Of a stretch of DNA of 64,000 bases, positions 52,894-61,049 are shown piece by piece. The notes under the pieces were generated by a model. The model was not told where the DNA came from and did no database searches. It was given only the letters and a program-made list of their open reading frames with translations. A program made the position numbers and the translations under genes. Where the stretch lies: the NCBI GenBank assembly GCA_035697145.1, contig DASSDL010000021.1, forward strand, positions 1-64,000, read 5' to 3'. The first letter of the stretch is position 1, and every line of letters starts with the position of its first letter. The DNA is from DASQUK01 sp035697145. GTDB taxonomy: Bacteria > Actinomycetota > Acidimicrobiia > Acidimicrobiales > VFJN01.

Positions 52894-55725
52894 GTGGTGA
52901 TCGAGGCTGCGGCGAGACTTCTGGAGCGTGAACGCGAGCTCAACGAGCTCTCGGACGCGGTGAGGGCGGCGCAACGCGGCCGCGGCCGGATCGTGCTCGT
53001 GGAAGCCCCGGCGGGGCTCGGCAAGACCAGCCTGCTCAGGGCAGCCGTCCAGTCCGCAGCCGAGGCCGGCTTCACCTGTCTGCGGGCACGAGCCAGTGAG
53101 CTCGAGCACGACTTCGCGTACGGCTGCGTGCGGCAGCTGCTCGAGCCCGCCCTCGCCAGGGTCGCCGGCGCCGAGCGTGACCGCCTGTTCCAAGGGGCCG
53201 CAGCGCTCTCGAAGCCGCTCTTCGCGCCCACCGAAGCAGCGCATCCCCTGTCGGCCGGCGACGGATCCTTCTCGATGTTGCACGGCCTCTACTGGCTGCT
53301 CGTCAACCTTGCAGACGAGCGGCCGGTGGCCCTTTCCATCGACGACCTCCACTGGTCCGATACCGAGTCCCTGCGCTTCCTCAACTATCTCGCTCCCCGC
53401 TTGGACGGCCTCCCACTCGTGGTCCTCGCCTCGGCGCGCAGCGGTGAATCGGCCGCGACGGACGTGGCTCGGCTGGCCGCCGGTCCCGAGACGACCGTGC
53501 TGCGGCCACAACCGCTGAGCATCGAGGCCGCGGCGAGGCTTTGCGAGGACGAGCTGGGGTCGGGCGTCGGGCGCGACTTCGCCGCCGCGTGCAGTGAAGC
53601 CACCGGCGGCAACCCCTTCTTCCTCGAGGCGCTGCTGCGCGAGGTGCGGGAACAGGGGCTTGCCACCGACGCTCGGGAGGCGGACCGCGTGCGGCGCATC
53701 GGACCCGTGGCTGTCGCTCAGGCGGTGCTGCTGCGCCTGTCGAGCGGCCCCGCGGCGGCGGGCGCCCTGGTGCGCGCCGCCGCTGTGCTGGGCGACGGCG
53801 CCAGCCTGGCCGAGGCGGCCGCCCTGGCCGAGCTCGGCGACGCCGAGGCGGCCCGCGCCGCGGACCGACTGGTGGCGCTCGCGATCCTGGAGCCGGGTGA
53901 GCGCCTCGAGTTCGCGCATCCGGTCGTGCGGGAGGCCGTCTATGCGGACATCGGCCCCCGCCAACGCGCCCAGGTGCACGCCCGGGCCGCCGGCATCCTC
54001 GCCGAGAAGGGTGCCTCCGAGGAACGAATCGCGGCCCAGATCGCCGAAGCGGAGCCGGTCGGTGACCCCGCGCGAGTGGAGCTGCTACGTCATGTGGCCG
54101 CGGAGGCACTGGTCCGGGGTGCTCCGGCGGCGGCAGCAGCCTCGCTCCGACGAGCGTTGGCAGAGCCGCCGCCGGCTGCGTCTCGGCCCGAGGTGCTCGT
54201 CGAGCTCGGGTCGGTGGAGTACAGCCTCGCCAGCCCGGACGCGGTCGACCACCTGGCGTCGGCGGTCGAGCTGATCACGGATCCGGGACTGCTAGCGGCT
54301 GCGGTTCGCTGGCTGGCGCTCGCGCTGACGATGGCGGGTGACTCGGATCGCGCCGTCGACGCGATCGAGCCGGTGATCGCGGTCGTCGAGCCCGACGATC
54401 GGGAGCTGGCATTGTTGCTCGAGGCCGAGCTGGCGGCCCACGCCCAGGAGGCAAGCCTCGAGCGGCGAGCGCCGGCGGCGAGGCGGCTGGCGCGCTACGC
54501 AGACCTCGCGGGAGACACTCCGGCCGAGCGCCTGGTGCTGGCGACCCTGGCCTTCGAGCGCGCGAGGACGAGCGAGTCGTCGAGCGAGGCTGCGGGGTAT
54601 CTCGAGCGAGCGCTAGCAGGAGGACGGTTGGTGGGCGAGCAGGAGGTCGATGTCGCCGGCCCCCTCTATCTGCTCCTGGTGGGCCTGCTGGCCACCGATG
54701 CGCTCGATGTCGCGGACGCGTGCCTGGAGCAGGCCCTGGCCGACGCCTGTGCCCGAGCGTCGATCCCGGCACAGGCGTTCGTGATCGAGTTCCGGGGCTG
54801 GGTGTCACTGCGGCGCGGCGACGTGGCACGCGCCCAGATCGACGCACAGACGGCGCTCGAACTGCTGAGCGCTCACGACATCCACCTCGGCAGGGCGTTC
54901 GCGTTGGGCCTGCTGATCGAGGCCCTGATCGAGGACGGCGAGGTCGAGGCGGCCGAGGTGGCATTGCAGACCAGCGGGCTCGGCGACGAGATCCCGCCCG
55001 GCATGGCGATGAACGACCTGCTGGAAGCTCGCGGGCTGTTGCGCATCGCACAGGGCAGGACGCGCCAAGGGGTCGACGACCTGCTCGAGTTCGGGCGACG
55101 CGACGAGCGGTGGGGTGGCGCGAACCCGCTTGCCTCGCGCTGGCGCTCGCGCGCGGCTCTCGCCATGGCGGCACTCGGGGACGGCGACGAGGCGCGGCGC
55201 ATGGCGCTCGACGACCTCGAGCGGGCGCGACGCTGGGGCGCGGCAAGTGGGATCGGAATCGCGCTCCGCGCCACTGCGTTGCTCGAGGCTGGGCCGGCAT
55301 CCGTCGGTCGCCTGCGTGAGGCGGCGGAGGTGCTCGAGCGCTCGCCGGCACGGCTCGAGGAGGCCCGTGCCCTCACCGACCTGGGTGCGGCCCTGCGGCG
55401 CGCCAACCACCGGTCCGAGGCCCGCGGCCCACTGCACGAGGCGCTCGCGCTCGCGCGGCGCTGTGGTGCCCACGCGCTCGCCGAGCGCGCCAGCACGGAG
55501 CTACGCGCCGCTGGGGGCCGGTCGAGCCGACCGGAGCAGGGCGGGGTGCAACAGCTGACCGCATCGGAGCGCCGCGTCGCCGAGCTCGCGGCGGACGGGC
55601 AGAGCAATCCCGAGATCGCGCAGGCCCTGTTCGTGACGCGCAAGACCGTCGAGACCCACCTCGGCCACGTCTATCGCAAGCTCCACATCTCGGGTCGGGC
55701 GGAGCTCCGCCGGGCCTTGGGCTGA
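52894..55725 (+). CDS. LuxR-family (LAL/MalT-type) AAA ATPase transcriptional regulator
   Basis: 943 aa, GTG start. The N-terminal STAND-type NTPase has a Walker A loop EAPAGLGKTSLL (38-49) and Walker B ALSIDDLHWSD (about 143-153). The long middle part consists of TPR-like helical repeats (AAVRWLALALTMAGDSDRAV, GRTRQGVDDLLEFGRRDERW). The C-terminal LuxR helix-turn-helix is QLTASERRVAELAADGQSNP, then EIAQALFVTRKTVETHLGHV. LAL regulators activate target genes after binding ATP and an inducer. The ECF sigma gene starts about 115 bp downstream on the same strand; shared dyads there could be its target sites. Confidence 0.92.
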   Translation: MVIEAAARLLERERELNELSDAVRAAQRGRGRIVLVEAPAGLGKTSLLRAAVQSAAEAGFTCLRARASELEHDFAYGCVRQLLEPALARVAGAERDRLFQGAAALSKPLFAPTEAAHPLSAGDGSFSMLHGLYWLLVNLADERPVALSIDDLHWSDTESLRFLNYLAPRLDGLPLVVLASARSGESAATDVARLAAGPETTVLRPQPLSIEAAARLCEDELGSGVGRDFAAACSEATGGNPFFLEALLREVREQGLATDAREADRVRRIGPVAVAQAVLLRLSSGPAAAGALVRAAAVLGDGASLAEAAALAELGDAEAARAADRLVALAILEPGERLEFAHPVVREAVYADIGPRQRAQVHARAAGILAEKGASEERIAAQIAEAEPVGDPARVELLRHVAAEALVRGAPAAAAASLRRALAEPPPAASRPEVLVELGSVEYSLASPDAVDHLASAVELITDPGLLAAAVRWLALALTMAGDSDRAVDAIEPVIAVVEPDDRELALLLEAELAAHAQEASLERRAPAARRLARYADLAGDTPAERLVLATLAFERARTSESSSEAAGYLERALAGGRLVGEQEVDVAGPLYLLLVGLLATDALDVADACLEQALADACARASIPAQAFVIEFRGWVSLRRGDVARAQIDAQTALELLSAHDIHLGRAFALGLLIEALIEDGEVEAAEVALQTSGLGDEIPPGMAMNDLLEARGLLRIAQGRTRQGVDDLLEFGRRDERWGGANPLASRWRSRAALAMAALGDGDEARRMALDDLERARRWGAASGIGIALRATALLEAGPASVGRLREAAEVLERSPARLEEARALTDLGAALRRANHRSEARGPLHEALALARRCGAHALAERASTELRAAGGRSSRPEQGGVQQLTASERRVAELAADGQSNPEIAQALFVTRKTVETHLGHVYRKLHISGRAELRRALG

Positions 55726-55788
55726 CCGGTCACCCGACGACTGCCGACCTCCCGGACGCACGCCCGCCAGCCAGAGTTCAGGGACAGA

Positions 55789-55841
55789 CATCAGGGAGTT
55801 CCCTGATGTCGCCGACCAGTCGCCGTGTTTACGGTCGGTGT
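55789..55841 (+). promoter_or_regulatory. Dyad plus -10-like box upstream of the ECF sigma gene
   Basis: CATCAGGGA-GT-TCCCTGATG (55789-55808) is a 9-bp perfect inverted repeat. CGTG (55824-55827) and TACGGT (55830-55835, TANNNT), the latter inside TACGGTCGG, follow just before GTG 55842, implying a leaderless mRNA. The same arrangement with identical spacing occurs at 56621-56674. Confidence 0.6.
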
Positions 55842-56567
55842 GTGATCGATCGCCAGGCCCGTACCCCGGAACATCGTGCGCAAGACCGGGTCGACGTGGG
55901 TTACCGCCAGCCGATGCGCCACCTGGAGCAGTATCGGCACGAGCTGGCGGTCCATTGCTGCCGGCTGCTGGGGTCCTGGTCCGAGGCCGACGATGCCGTG
56001 CAGGAGACGCTCGTGCGGGCGTGGCGCGCCTTCGACCGCTTCGAGGGGCGATCGTCGCTGCGTTCGTGGCTCCATCGGATCGCCACCAACGTGTGCCTGG
56101 ACATGCGCCGCGCGAAGCAACGACGCGCTCGCCCGACCGATCCCACGTCGTGGCCGGTGGCCGGCGGGTCCAGCCGCGACGGGCGGCGGGACGCCTCCTG
56201 GCTCGAGCCCGTTCCCGTAGGCCATGCCAGGTCGCCAGGGGACGACCCCGCCGAGCGGGCCGTCACCCGCGAGGCCGTTCGTCGCGCCCTGGGCGCGGCC
56301 CTCGTGCGCCTCCCGCCCCGCCAGCGCTCGGTGCTGATCCTGCGGGACGTCATGAGGTGGCAGGCGGCGGAGGTCGCGGAGCTCCACGGCACCAGCGTGG
56401 CCGCGGTCAACAGCTCCCTCGGACGGGCCCGCTCGAACCTCGCGGCGCGCGATGGGACCGTCGACGAGCTCGGTTCGCTGGACGACGAACAGCGGGCGCT
56501 CCTGCACCGCCACGTCGATGCGTTCGAGCGCTGTGACGTCGACTCGCTCGTCTCGCTGATGCGATGA
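55842..56567 (+). CDS. ECF RNA polymerase sigma factor lacking the SnoaL-like tail
   Basis: 241 aa, GTG 55842. The region-2 helices are seen in LEQYRHELAVHCCRLLGSWS, AVQETLVRAWRAFDRFEGRS and LRSWLHRIATNVCLDMRRAK. Region 4 is ALVRLPPRQRSVLILRDVMR, then VAELHGTSVAAVNSSLGRAR. Its closest relatives by pattern are ECF factors of the SigG/SigJ-like groups that carry a C-terminal SnoaL-like domain. Here the protein stops right where that domain begins (HVDAFERCDVDSLVSLMR). It may be constitutively active or controlled by the upstream LAL regulator. An ATG at 55806 is rejected because it lies within the operator dyad. Confidence 0.85.
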   Translation: MIDRQARTPEHRAQDRVDVGYRQPMRHLEQYRHELAVHCCRLLGSWSEADDAVQETLVRAWRAFDRFEGRSSLRSWLHRIATNVCLDMRRAKQRRARPTDPTSWPVAGGSSRDGRRDASWLEPVPVGHARSPGDDPAERAVTREAVRRALGAALVRLPPRQRSVLILRDVMRWQAAEVAELHGTSVAAVNSSLGRARSNLAARDGTVDELGSLDDEQRALLHRHVDAFERCDVDSLVSLMR

Positions 56568-56620
56568 CGCACCGTCGTGCTCCCCGAGCCCCTTCCGGCC
56601 AACACAGGTCGGGGTCCGAA

Positions 56621-56674
56621 ATCAGGGACCTCCCCGACGCTGTTGCCCCGGACACGTGCCTACGGTCGGAATCG
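56621..56674 (+). promoter_or_regulatory. Second copy of the dyad/-10-like arrangement
   Basis: ATCAGGGA-CC-TCCCCGACG (56621-56639) is an imperfect dyad, one base off the first copy. CGTG lies at 56655-56658 and TACGGTCGG at 56661-56669, 34 and 40 bases after the dyad start, exactly as upstream of the sigma gene. ATG 56675 follows 5 bases later. Confidence 0.6.
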
Positions 56675-56887
56675 ATGGACGAGCAAGCCGGCCCCGACGA
56701 AGCGGAGGTGCTACGTGTGCAGCTCGAGCTCAACCTCGACCGCGAACCCATAAGCGGACGGCTTCGCACCGGGCGGGGGGCGGAGGAGCGGTTCGTCGGC
56801 TGGCTGGGATTCATCGACGCGCTGAAGAGGATGCAGGAGCAGGACGGCGGATCGGCAGGCCCCGCCGGCGAGCCGCCCGACTCGTGA
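56675..56887 (+). CDS. Small protein, first gene of the sigma-linked operon
   Basis: 70 aa, probably leaderless. Sequence features: an acidic N-terminus (MDEQAGPDEAEVLRV), a beta strand (QLELNLDREPISGRLRTGRG) and a helix (EERFVGWLGFIDALKRMQEQ). The E-x-L-x-V-Q-L-E-L-x-L-D-x(4)-I-x-G pattern resembles small actinobacterial proteins of unknown function with a ferredoxin-like or beta-hairpin core. It precedes the NmrA-like reductase by 38 bp. It is a likely direct target of the same regulator as the sigma gene. Confidence 0.6.
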   Translation: MDEQAGPDEAEVLRVQLELNLDREPISGRLRTGRGAEERFVGWLGFIDALKRMQEQDGGSAGPAGEPPDS

Positions 56888-56925
56888 AGGGCCGCCCTAT
56901 TGCCCATCATCGAAAAGGAGCAACG

Positions 56926-57780
56926 ATGGCAGAGAACCCACAGACGAAGCCGACCTTGGTGCTGGGTGGCACCGGCAAGACCGGCCGCCGGATCGTGGAC
57001 CGGTTGACGGCACGCGGCGTGCCGGTGCGGATTGGTTCCCGTTCGGCCCTCGTCCCGTTCGACTGGGACGACCAGTCCACCTGGGCCCCGGCTCTCGAGG
57101 ACGTGCGTGCGGCGTACATCTCGTACTTCCCCGACTTGGCGATCCCGGGCGCCCCCGAGGCGGTCCGCGCCTTCGCGGAGCTCGCGATGGAGCACGGGGT
57201 CCGGCGGCTCGTGCTGCTGTCCGGGCGCGGCGAAGACGAGGCCCAGCGCGCCGAGCGTGCGGTCCGGGAGACGGGCGCCGACGTCACGGTCGTGCGCTGC
57301 GCTTGGTTCATGCAGAACTTCAGCGAGGACTACCTCGTGGGCCCGATCCTCGACGGTGAGGTCGTCCTGCCTGCCCGCGACGAGCTCGAGCCGTTCGTCG
57401 ATGCCGACGACATCGCCGACGTGGCCGTGGCGGCGCTGACCGACGACCGGCACATCGGCGAGGTGTACGAGCTGACCAGTCCGAGGCTGCTGACCTTCGC
57501 AGACGCGGTTGGAGAGATCGCCGCGGCCAGCGGGCGCCAGATCGACTACGTGCCGGTGTCCGTGGAGGAGTACGCCGCCGGGGCGGCCGAGCACGGCGTG
57601 CCCCAGGAGTTCGTCGGGTTCCTCACGTACCTGTTCAGCGAAGTCCTCGGTCACAACGCGTACCTGACCGACGGCGTCCAGCGGGCGCTCGGGCGCCAGC
57701 CGCGCGACTTCACCGACTACGTGCGCGACACGGCCGCCACCGGCGTCTGGGCCGCCCCCGCCAGCGACCGGGTGGGCTGA
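56926..57780 (+). CDS. NmrA/NAD(P)-binding Rossmann reductase-like protein
   Basis: 284 aa, ATG 56926 after AAAAGGAG. An atypical short-chain dehydrogenase with the dinucleotide loop VLGGTGKTGRRIVDRL (GGTGxxG) and LVLLSGRGEDEAQRAERAVR, VVRCAWFMQNFSEDYLVGPI, then FVDADDIADVAVAALTDDRH. This is the NmrA/HSCARG pattern, and the family includes NADP-sensing regulators and quinone reductases. The canonical Tyr-x-x-x-Lys of classical SDRs is not seen. Second gene of the operon driven from 56621-56674. Confidence 0.87.
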   Translation: MAENPQTKPTLVLGGTGKTGRRIVDRLTARGVPVRIGSRSALVPFDWDDQSTWAPALEDVRAAYISYFPDLAIPGAPEAVRAFAELAMEHGVRRLVLLSGRGEDEAQRAERAVRETGADVTVVRCAWFMQNFSEDYLVGPILDGEVVLPARDELEPFVDADDIADVAVAALTDDRHIGEVYELTSPRLLTFADAVGEIAAASGRQIDYVPVSVEEYAAGAAEHGVPQEFVGFLTYLFSEVLGHNAYLTDGVQRALGRQPRDFTDYVRDTAATGVWAAPASDRVG

Positions 57781-57793
57781 CCGTGCACACCCG

Positions 57794-57818
57794 GTGACGA
57801 CGCCGGCGGCGCGGTCAC
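57794..57818. terminator. Hairpin at the convergence of the NmrA-like and MocR genes
   Basis: GTGAC (57794-57798) with GTCAC (57814-57818), interrupted by two bases, then CGCC (57801-57804) with GGCG (57808-57811) and a 3-base loop. It straddles the MocR stop codon. No T-tract. Confidence 0.4.
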
Positions 57819-59233
57819 TTGGGTCGTCGGCCGGCGGTGCGGCTGCTCGCCGCGGCCTCGGCGAGCAGCCGCACGCTCCCATCCATGTCGGCCGGGGTCA
57901 GGGTCCCGTAGCCGAGGACAAAGGCCGGGGACCTGTGGGCCCCACGGTCCGTGCGGTAACGGCCGAGGGGATAGACGCGTACCCCGGCGGCTAGTGCTCG
58001 CTCGGTGACCAAGGCTTCGTCGACGTCGTCGGGGAGGGTCACGAGGAGGTGGAGCCCGGCGGCGATCCCGCTCGGGGCGGCCTCGGGGAACCAGCGTGCG
58101 AGCGCGTCGATGAGCGCGTCGCGCCTCTGGCGGTAGATGCGCCGCGTGCGACGCAGGTGCCGGTCGAGGTCGCCGTTGGCGAGGAATCTTGCGAACGTCG
58201 CCTGCGTTACCGACGACGTCGAGTGGTCGGTGGCTTCCCGGTGGGCGACCACTGGCTCGAGGAACGCCGGCGGCAGGACGAGCCAACCCAACCGCAGCCC
58301 CGGGACGAGGCTCTTGGACAGGGTGCCGCTGTAGATGACCCGATCCGGTGCGACCCCCTGCAGGGCCCCGACGGGATGGCGGTCGTAGCGGTATTCGGCG
58401 TCGTAGTCGTCCTCGACGATGTAGCCGTCGACGTCGCGCGCCCAGGCGGCGACCGCCGTCCGACGACGGGCCGCGAGGACGGCGCCGGTCGGGAACTGGT
58501 GGGCGGGTGTCAGCACGACCGCGCGGGCCTGCGATCGCCGCAGGTCATCCACGACGATGCCGTCCGCGTCGACGGGGACGCCGCGGTACCGGGCGCCCAG
58601 CCATTCGAGCTCGGCACGGGGGCCATCGTGCCCGGGGTTCTCGACGGCGAACAGGCCGCGTCCCGAGTCCTGGAGCGCACGCACGACGAGGGCCAGCCCA
58701 TGGGCGAACCCGTTGCAGATCACCACCCGGTCGCTGCTCGTGCTCACGCCTCGCACCCGGCCGAGGTAGTCGGCCAATGCATCGCGCAGCTCCGGCAGGC
58801 CCCGAGGGTCGGCGTAGCCGAGCTGCTCGTCCGGCAGCGTCTGCAGCGCGGCGCGGGTGGCCCGCAACCAGGCCGCCCGGGGGAACAGTCCCAGGTCGGG
58901 GAGTCCCGGGCGGAAGTCCACGAGGACCCGCGTGTCCTCGCGTGTGGGTCGGCGGGTCGCGGCCCGGGCCTCGGACCTGGCGTTGACGACCGTGCCCGAA
59001 CCGGGTCGGGATGCCAGGTAGCCCTCGGCCAGCAACTGGTCATAGGCGGCGACGATCACGCCGCGGGTGACCCCGAGGTCCGCCGCCAGGGCCCGGCTCG
59101 AGGGCAGCAGCGTGCCCGCCATCAGCCGGCCCGACCGGACGGCGTCACGGAGGCCGTCCTCGACCTGCGCACGCAGCCCCCGGGGCCGCGAGCGGTCGAG
59201 CTCGATGAGAACCTCACCAGAACTGGTACGCAT
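57815..59233 (-). CDS. MocR/PdxR-type GntR regulator fused to a PLP aminotransferase domain
   Basis: 472 aa, ATG 59233. The N-terminal GntR winged helix is LRAQVEDGLRDAVRSGRLMA, GTLLPSSRALAADLGVTRGV and LLAEGYLASRPGSGT. The C-terminal half is a fold-type I aminotransferase domain with the PLP Lys in SGTLSKSLVPGLRLGWL, plus EDDYDAEYRYD and ENPGHDG. Such proteins sense PLP (PdxR) or GABA-like metabolites and control nearby genes. The divergent gene here is a 51-aa zinc-ribbon-like protein, and no pdxST genes are visible. A near-palindrome at 59248-59267 is the likely operator. Confidence 0.92.
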   Translation of the reverse strand: MRTSSGEVLIELDRSRPRGLRAQVEDGLRDAVRSGRLMAGTLLPSSRALAADLGVTRGVIVAAYDQLLAEGYLASRPGSGTVVNARSEARAATRRPTREDTRVLVDFRPGLPDLGLFPRAAWLRATRAALQTLPDEQLGYADPRGLPELRDALADYLGRVRGVSTSSDRVVICNGFAHGLALVVRALQDSGRGLFAVENPGHDGPRAELEWLGARYRGVPVDADGIVVDDLRRSQARAVVLTPAHQFPTGAVLAARRRTAVAAWARDVDGYIVEDDYDAEYRYDRHPVGALQGVAPDRVIYSGTLSKSLVPGLRLGWLVLPPAFLEPVVAHREATDHSTSSVTQATFARFLANGDLDRHLRRTRRIYRQRRDALIDALARWFPEAAPSGIAAGLHLLVTLPDDVDEALVTERALAAGVRVYPLGRYRTDRGAHRSPAFVLGYGTLTPADMDGSVRLLAEAAASSRTAGRRPK

Positions 59234-59247
59234 ACAAGGGTTGAAAC

Positions 59248-59267
59248 TGGACCTTACCAAGGATCCA
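59248..59267. promoter_or_regulatory. Near-palindrome upstream of the MocR gene
   Basis: TGGACCTTACCAAGGATCCA: the arms TGGACCTT and AAGGATCCA are complementary except for one extra base, with ACC between. It lies 15 bp upstream of the MocR ATG on the minus strand, and 23 bp before ATG 59290 of the divergent small gene, so it could control both. Confidence 0.45.
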
Positions 59268-59289
59268 CTTAGCACGTACCGTGACCCGC

Positions 59290-59445
59290 ATGTTCGACAT
59301 CTACTGCCCACGCCATCGCAGCCGGGTCCTGCTCACAGCCAGCGCCGTCGAGGGTCTCGTCAACACCGGTGACGGTGTCGTTGTCCACTGGCGTTGCCAT
59401 TGCGGCGCCCGCGGCGAGCGGCGCTTCGCCCGCCGTGCTGCGTAG
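59290..59445 (+). CDS. Small Cys/His-rich (zinc-ribbon-like) protein
   Basis: 51 aa from ATG 59290 (an in-frame GTG at 59281 is possible). The CPRHRSR and CHCGARGER segments supply two Cys/His pairs, C6 and H9, then C41 and C43, consistent with a short zinc-binding knuckle; the tail is basic. The sequence FDIYCPRHRSRVLLTASAVE is a pattern I associate with small conserved actinobacterial proteins. It is divergent from MocR and may share its operator. Function unknown. Confidence 0.6.
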   Translation: MFDIYCPRHRSRVLLTASAVEGLVNTGDGVVVHWRCHCGARGERRFARRAA

Positions 59446-59469
59446 GCGCGAGGGTCCCTTCCCCGAGCG

Positions 59470-60330
59470 TCAACAGGCGCGACGGACGTAGCCGGCTGCG
59501 CCGGCGGGCTCGAGCCCCAGGTCGCGCTGGACGATGGCGAGCCGGGGGTAGGCGGCGCACGCAGCCTCGAAGTGGTCCCGGCTGTACTCGACGACGTACA
59601 CGCGGTCGCCATACGTCGCGACGTAGTCGTCGCACTCGTCGTACCGGGTGCACTCCTCGACCACGGCGAAGTCGAGTCCGGTGTCTGCTCGGCGGTCGAG
59701 CAGCTCGCTGGCGTTCTTCTGGCCGACCGGCAGTCCGGCGGCGTGAGCCCGGTCGGCCAGGAGACCGATGGCCGAGACGGCGGCAGCCTGGTCGATCCGT
59801 CCGCCGGAGCGACCGTAGCTGTCGAGGTTGTCGATCTCGATGGCATCGAACCCGTCGGCGGCGCAGCCGTCGATCCAGGCGCCGACGATGGCCGCCACCT
59901 CGACCCGCTTCGCCGCGGTGGTGATGTCGAGCAGCATCTCGGCGGGCCACTCGGGGTCGATCACCGGCTCACCGGACCGGGTGCGGAGCACGAGATCGGG
60001 GTGCTCGGTCAGCCACCAAGCGGCGTCCTCGGGTTGCGTCTGGAAACCGTTGACATAGCAGATGCTGTAGGCGTTGGCGGGCGCCCCGCCGCGGTCACGA
60101 ACCACGACCGTCACGCCCGGAGGCGGCGGGTAATCTCCACCGAGCTGATAGTCGAGGTCGCCGTGGGTCGGTGGCAGCGCGAGCGCAGGCGCCGATGGCG
60201 TCGAGTGGCCGCACGCGCCCACGACGCTGGCGGCGACGGCGGCCCCGGCGAGCGCGCGGAGCACTAGTGGGCGCCCGCGGAGGTTCCGCGATGGTCGACT
60301 AGCCGCGGACGTCTCCCGACAGCACGACAC
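59470..60330 (-). CDS. GH114 endo-alpha-1,4-polygalactosaminidase-like lipoprotein
   Basis: Up to 286 aa. The GH114/DUF297 barrel motifs are AYSICYVNGFQTQPEDAAWW, then GCAADGFDAIEIDNLDSYGR and DFAVVEECTRYDECDDYVAT. A lipobox-like SVVGAC follows the hydrophobic LRALAGAAVAASVVG, so it is probably a surface lipoprotein. The start is uncertain: GTG 60330 lies inside the anti-sigma gene, and GTG 60264 would leave a short signal sequence but no overlap. GH114 enzymes cleave galactosamine polymers; the local target is unknown. It ends a four-gene unit reading minus strand from the sigma factor. Confidence 0.82.
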   Translation of the reverse strand: MSCCRETSAASRPSRNLRGRPLVLRALAGAAVAASVVGACGHSTPSAPALALPPTHGDLDYQLGGDYPPPPGVTVVVRDRGGAPANAYSICYVNGFQTQPEDAAWWLTEHPDLVLRTRSGEPVIDPEWPAEMLLDITTAAKRVEVAAIVGAWIDGCAADGFDAIEIDNLDSYGRSGGRIDQAAAVSAIGLLADRAHAAGLPVGQKNASELLDRRADTGLDFAVVEECTRYDECDDYVATYGDRVYVVEYSRDHFEAACAAYPRLAIVQRDLGLEPAGAAGYVRRAC

Positions 60331-60964
60331 GCCCGGACGATTCCTGGCCTGCGCCTTCCTCCTGCAGGGTCACCGTGAGGGTCGAGTAGCGGTCGAGCGG
60401 CACGCCGGACCACAGCTCGACGTTGTCGTCGCCGCTGCGCATGTGGAACGTGCCCACGGTGACCAGCCCATCGGGCCCCTTCACCCACGCCTGGTAGTAG
60501 GTACCCGGCTCGGCGGGGGGAAGGCCGCTCACGTCGAGCTCGATGGCGACGCCCGAGCCCGCTTCCTCAACCGTGGCGACAGCGGACGCCCCGGGGGCGA
60601 GCTCGGTGCCGGCCACCGCGAAGTTCTGACCCGCACCGTCGTCGGCGGCGCGGACGAGGATGCCGACGACACCGGCCAGGACGACGATCCCGGCGGCCGC
60701 CGCCACGAGCACCAGGCGGCGGCCGCGGGCGCGGGCCGGCGCCTGGGGACGATCCATCCGGGCCGCGGCGGCCACACTGCCGCCGGATTCCGCCTCGATG
60801 CCCGCCAGCAGGTCGTCGACGCCGGTGGGCCGGGGCTCTGCCCACACCGCATCGTCCGCAAGCAGGTCCCGGAACCGGACGGCGCTGTCGCGCGTCGATT
60901 CGTCACCCTGGCCCGCGGCGAGGCGGCCGTTGTCGAGGAAGTCGGCGAGCTCGTCCTCGTTCAC
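60299..60964 (-). CDS. RskA-like anti-sigma factor
   Basis: About 221 aa, GTG 60964. The cytoplasmic N-terminus is acidic and helical. One TM helix follows (LVLVAAAAGIVVLAGVVGIL). The extracytoplasmic C-terminal RskA domain has the usual ending: VAIELDVSGLPPAEPGTYYQ, then AWVKGPDGLVTVGTFHMRSG and LDRYSTLTVTLQ. It should hold the upstream sigma factor inactive until regulated proteolysis releases it. Its stop overlaps the GH114 gene, so it shares the operon. Confidence 0.85.
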   Translation of the reverse strand: MNEDELADFLDNGRLAAGQGDESTRDSAVRFRDLLADDAVWAEPRPTGVDDLLAGIEAESGGSVAAAARMDRPQAPARARGRRLVLVAAAAGIVVLAGVVGILVRAADDGAGQNFAVAGTELAPGASAVATVEEAGSGVAIELDVSGLPPAEPGTYYQAWVKGPDGLVTVGTFHMRSGDDNVELWSGVPLDRYSTLTVTLQEEGAGQESSGRVVLSGDVRG

Positions 60965-61049
60965 ACCAATGGCACCTGTTGTTCGAAGTTCGAAGTCAAT
61001 GCGCAGTACGACATCGAACACCATTTGGTTCGCGAAAGCATGACGCAGG

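Noticed and set aside
55806..55841. ATG 55806 as the sigma-factor start
   Set aside because: It lies inside the perfect dyad; GTG 55842 just after the -10-like box fits both spacing and the second copy of the motif.
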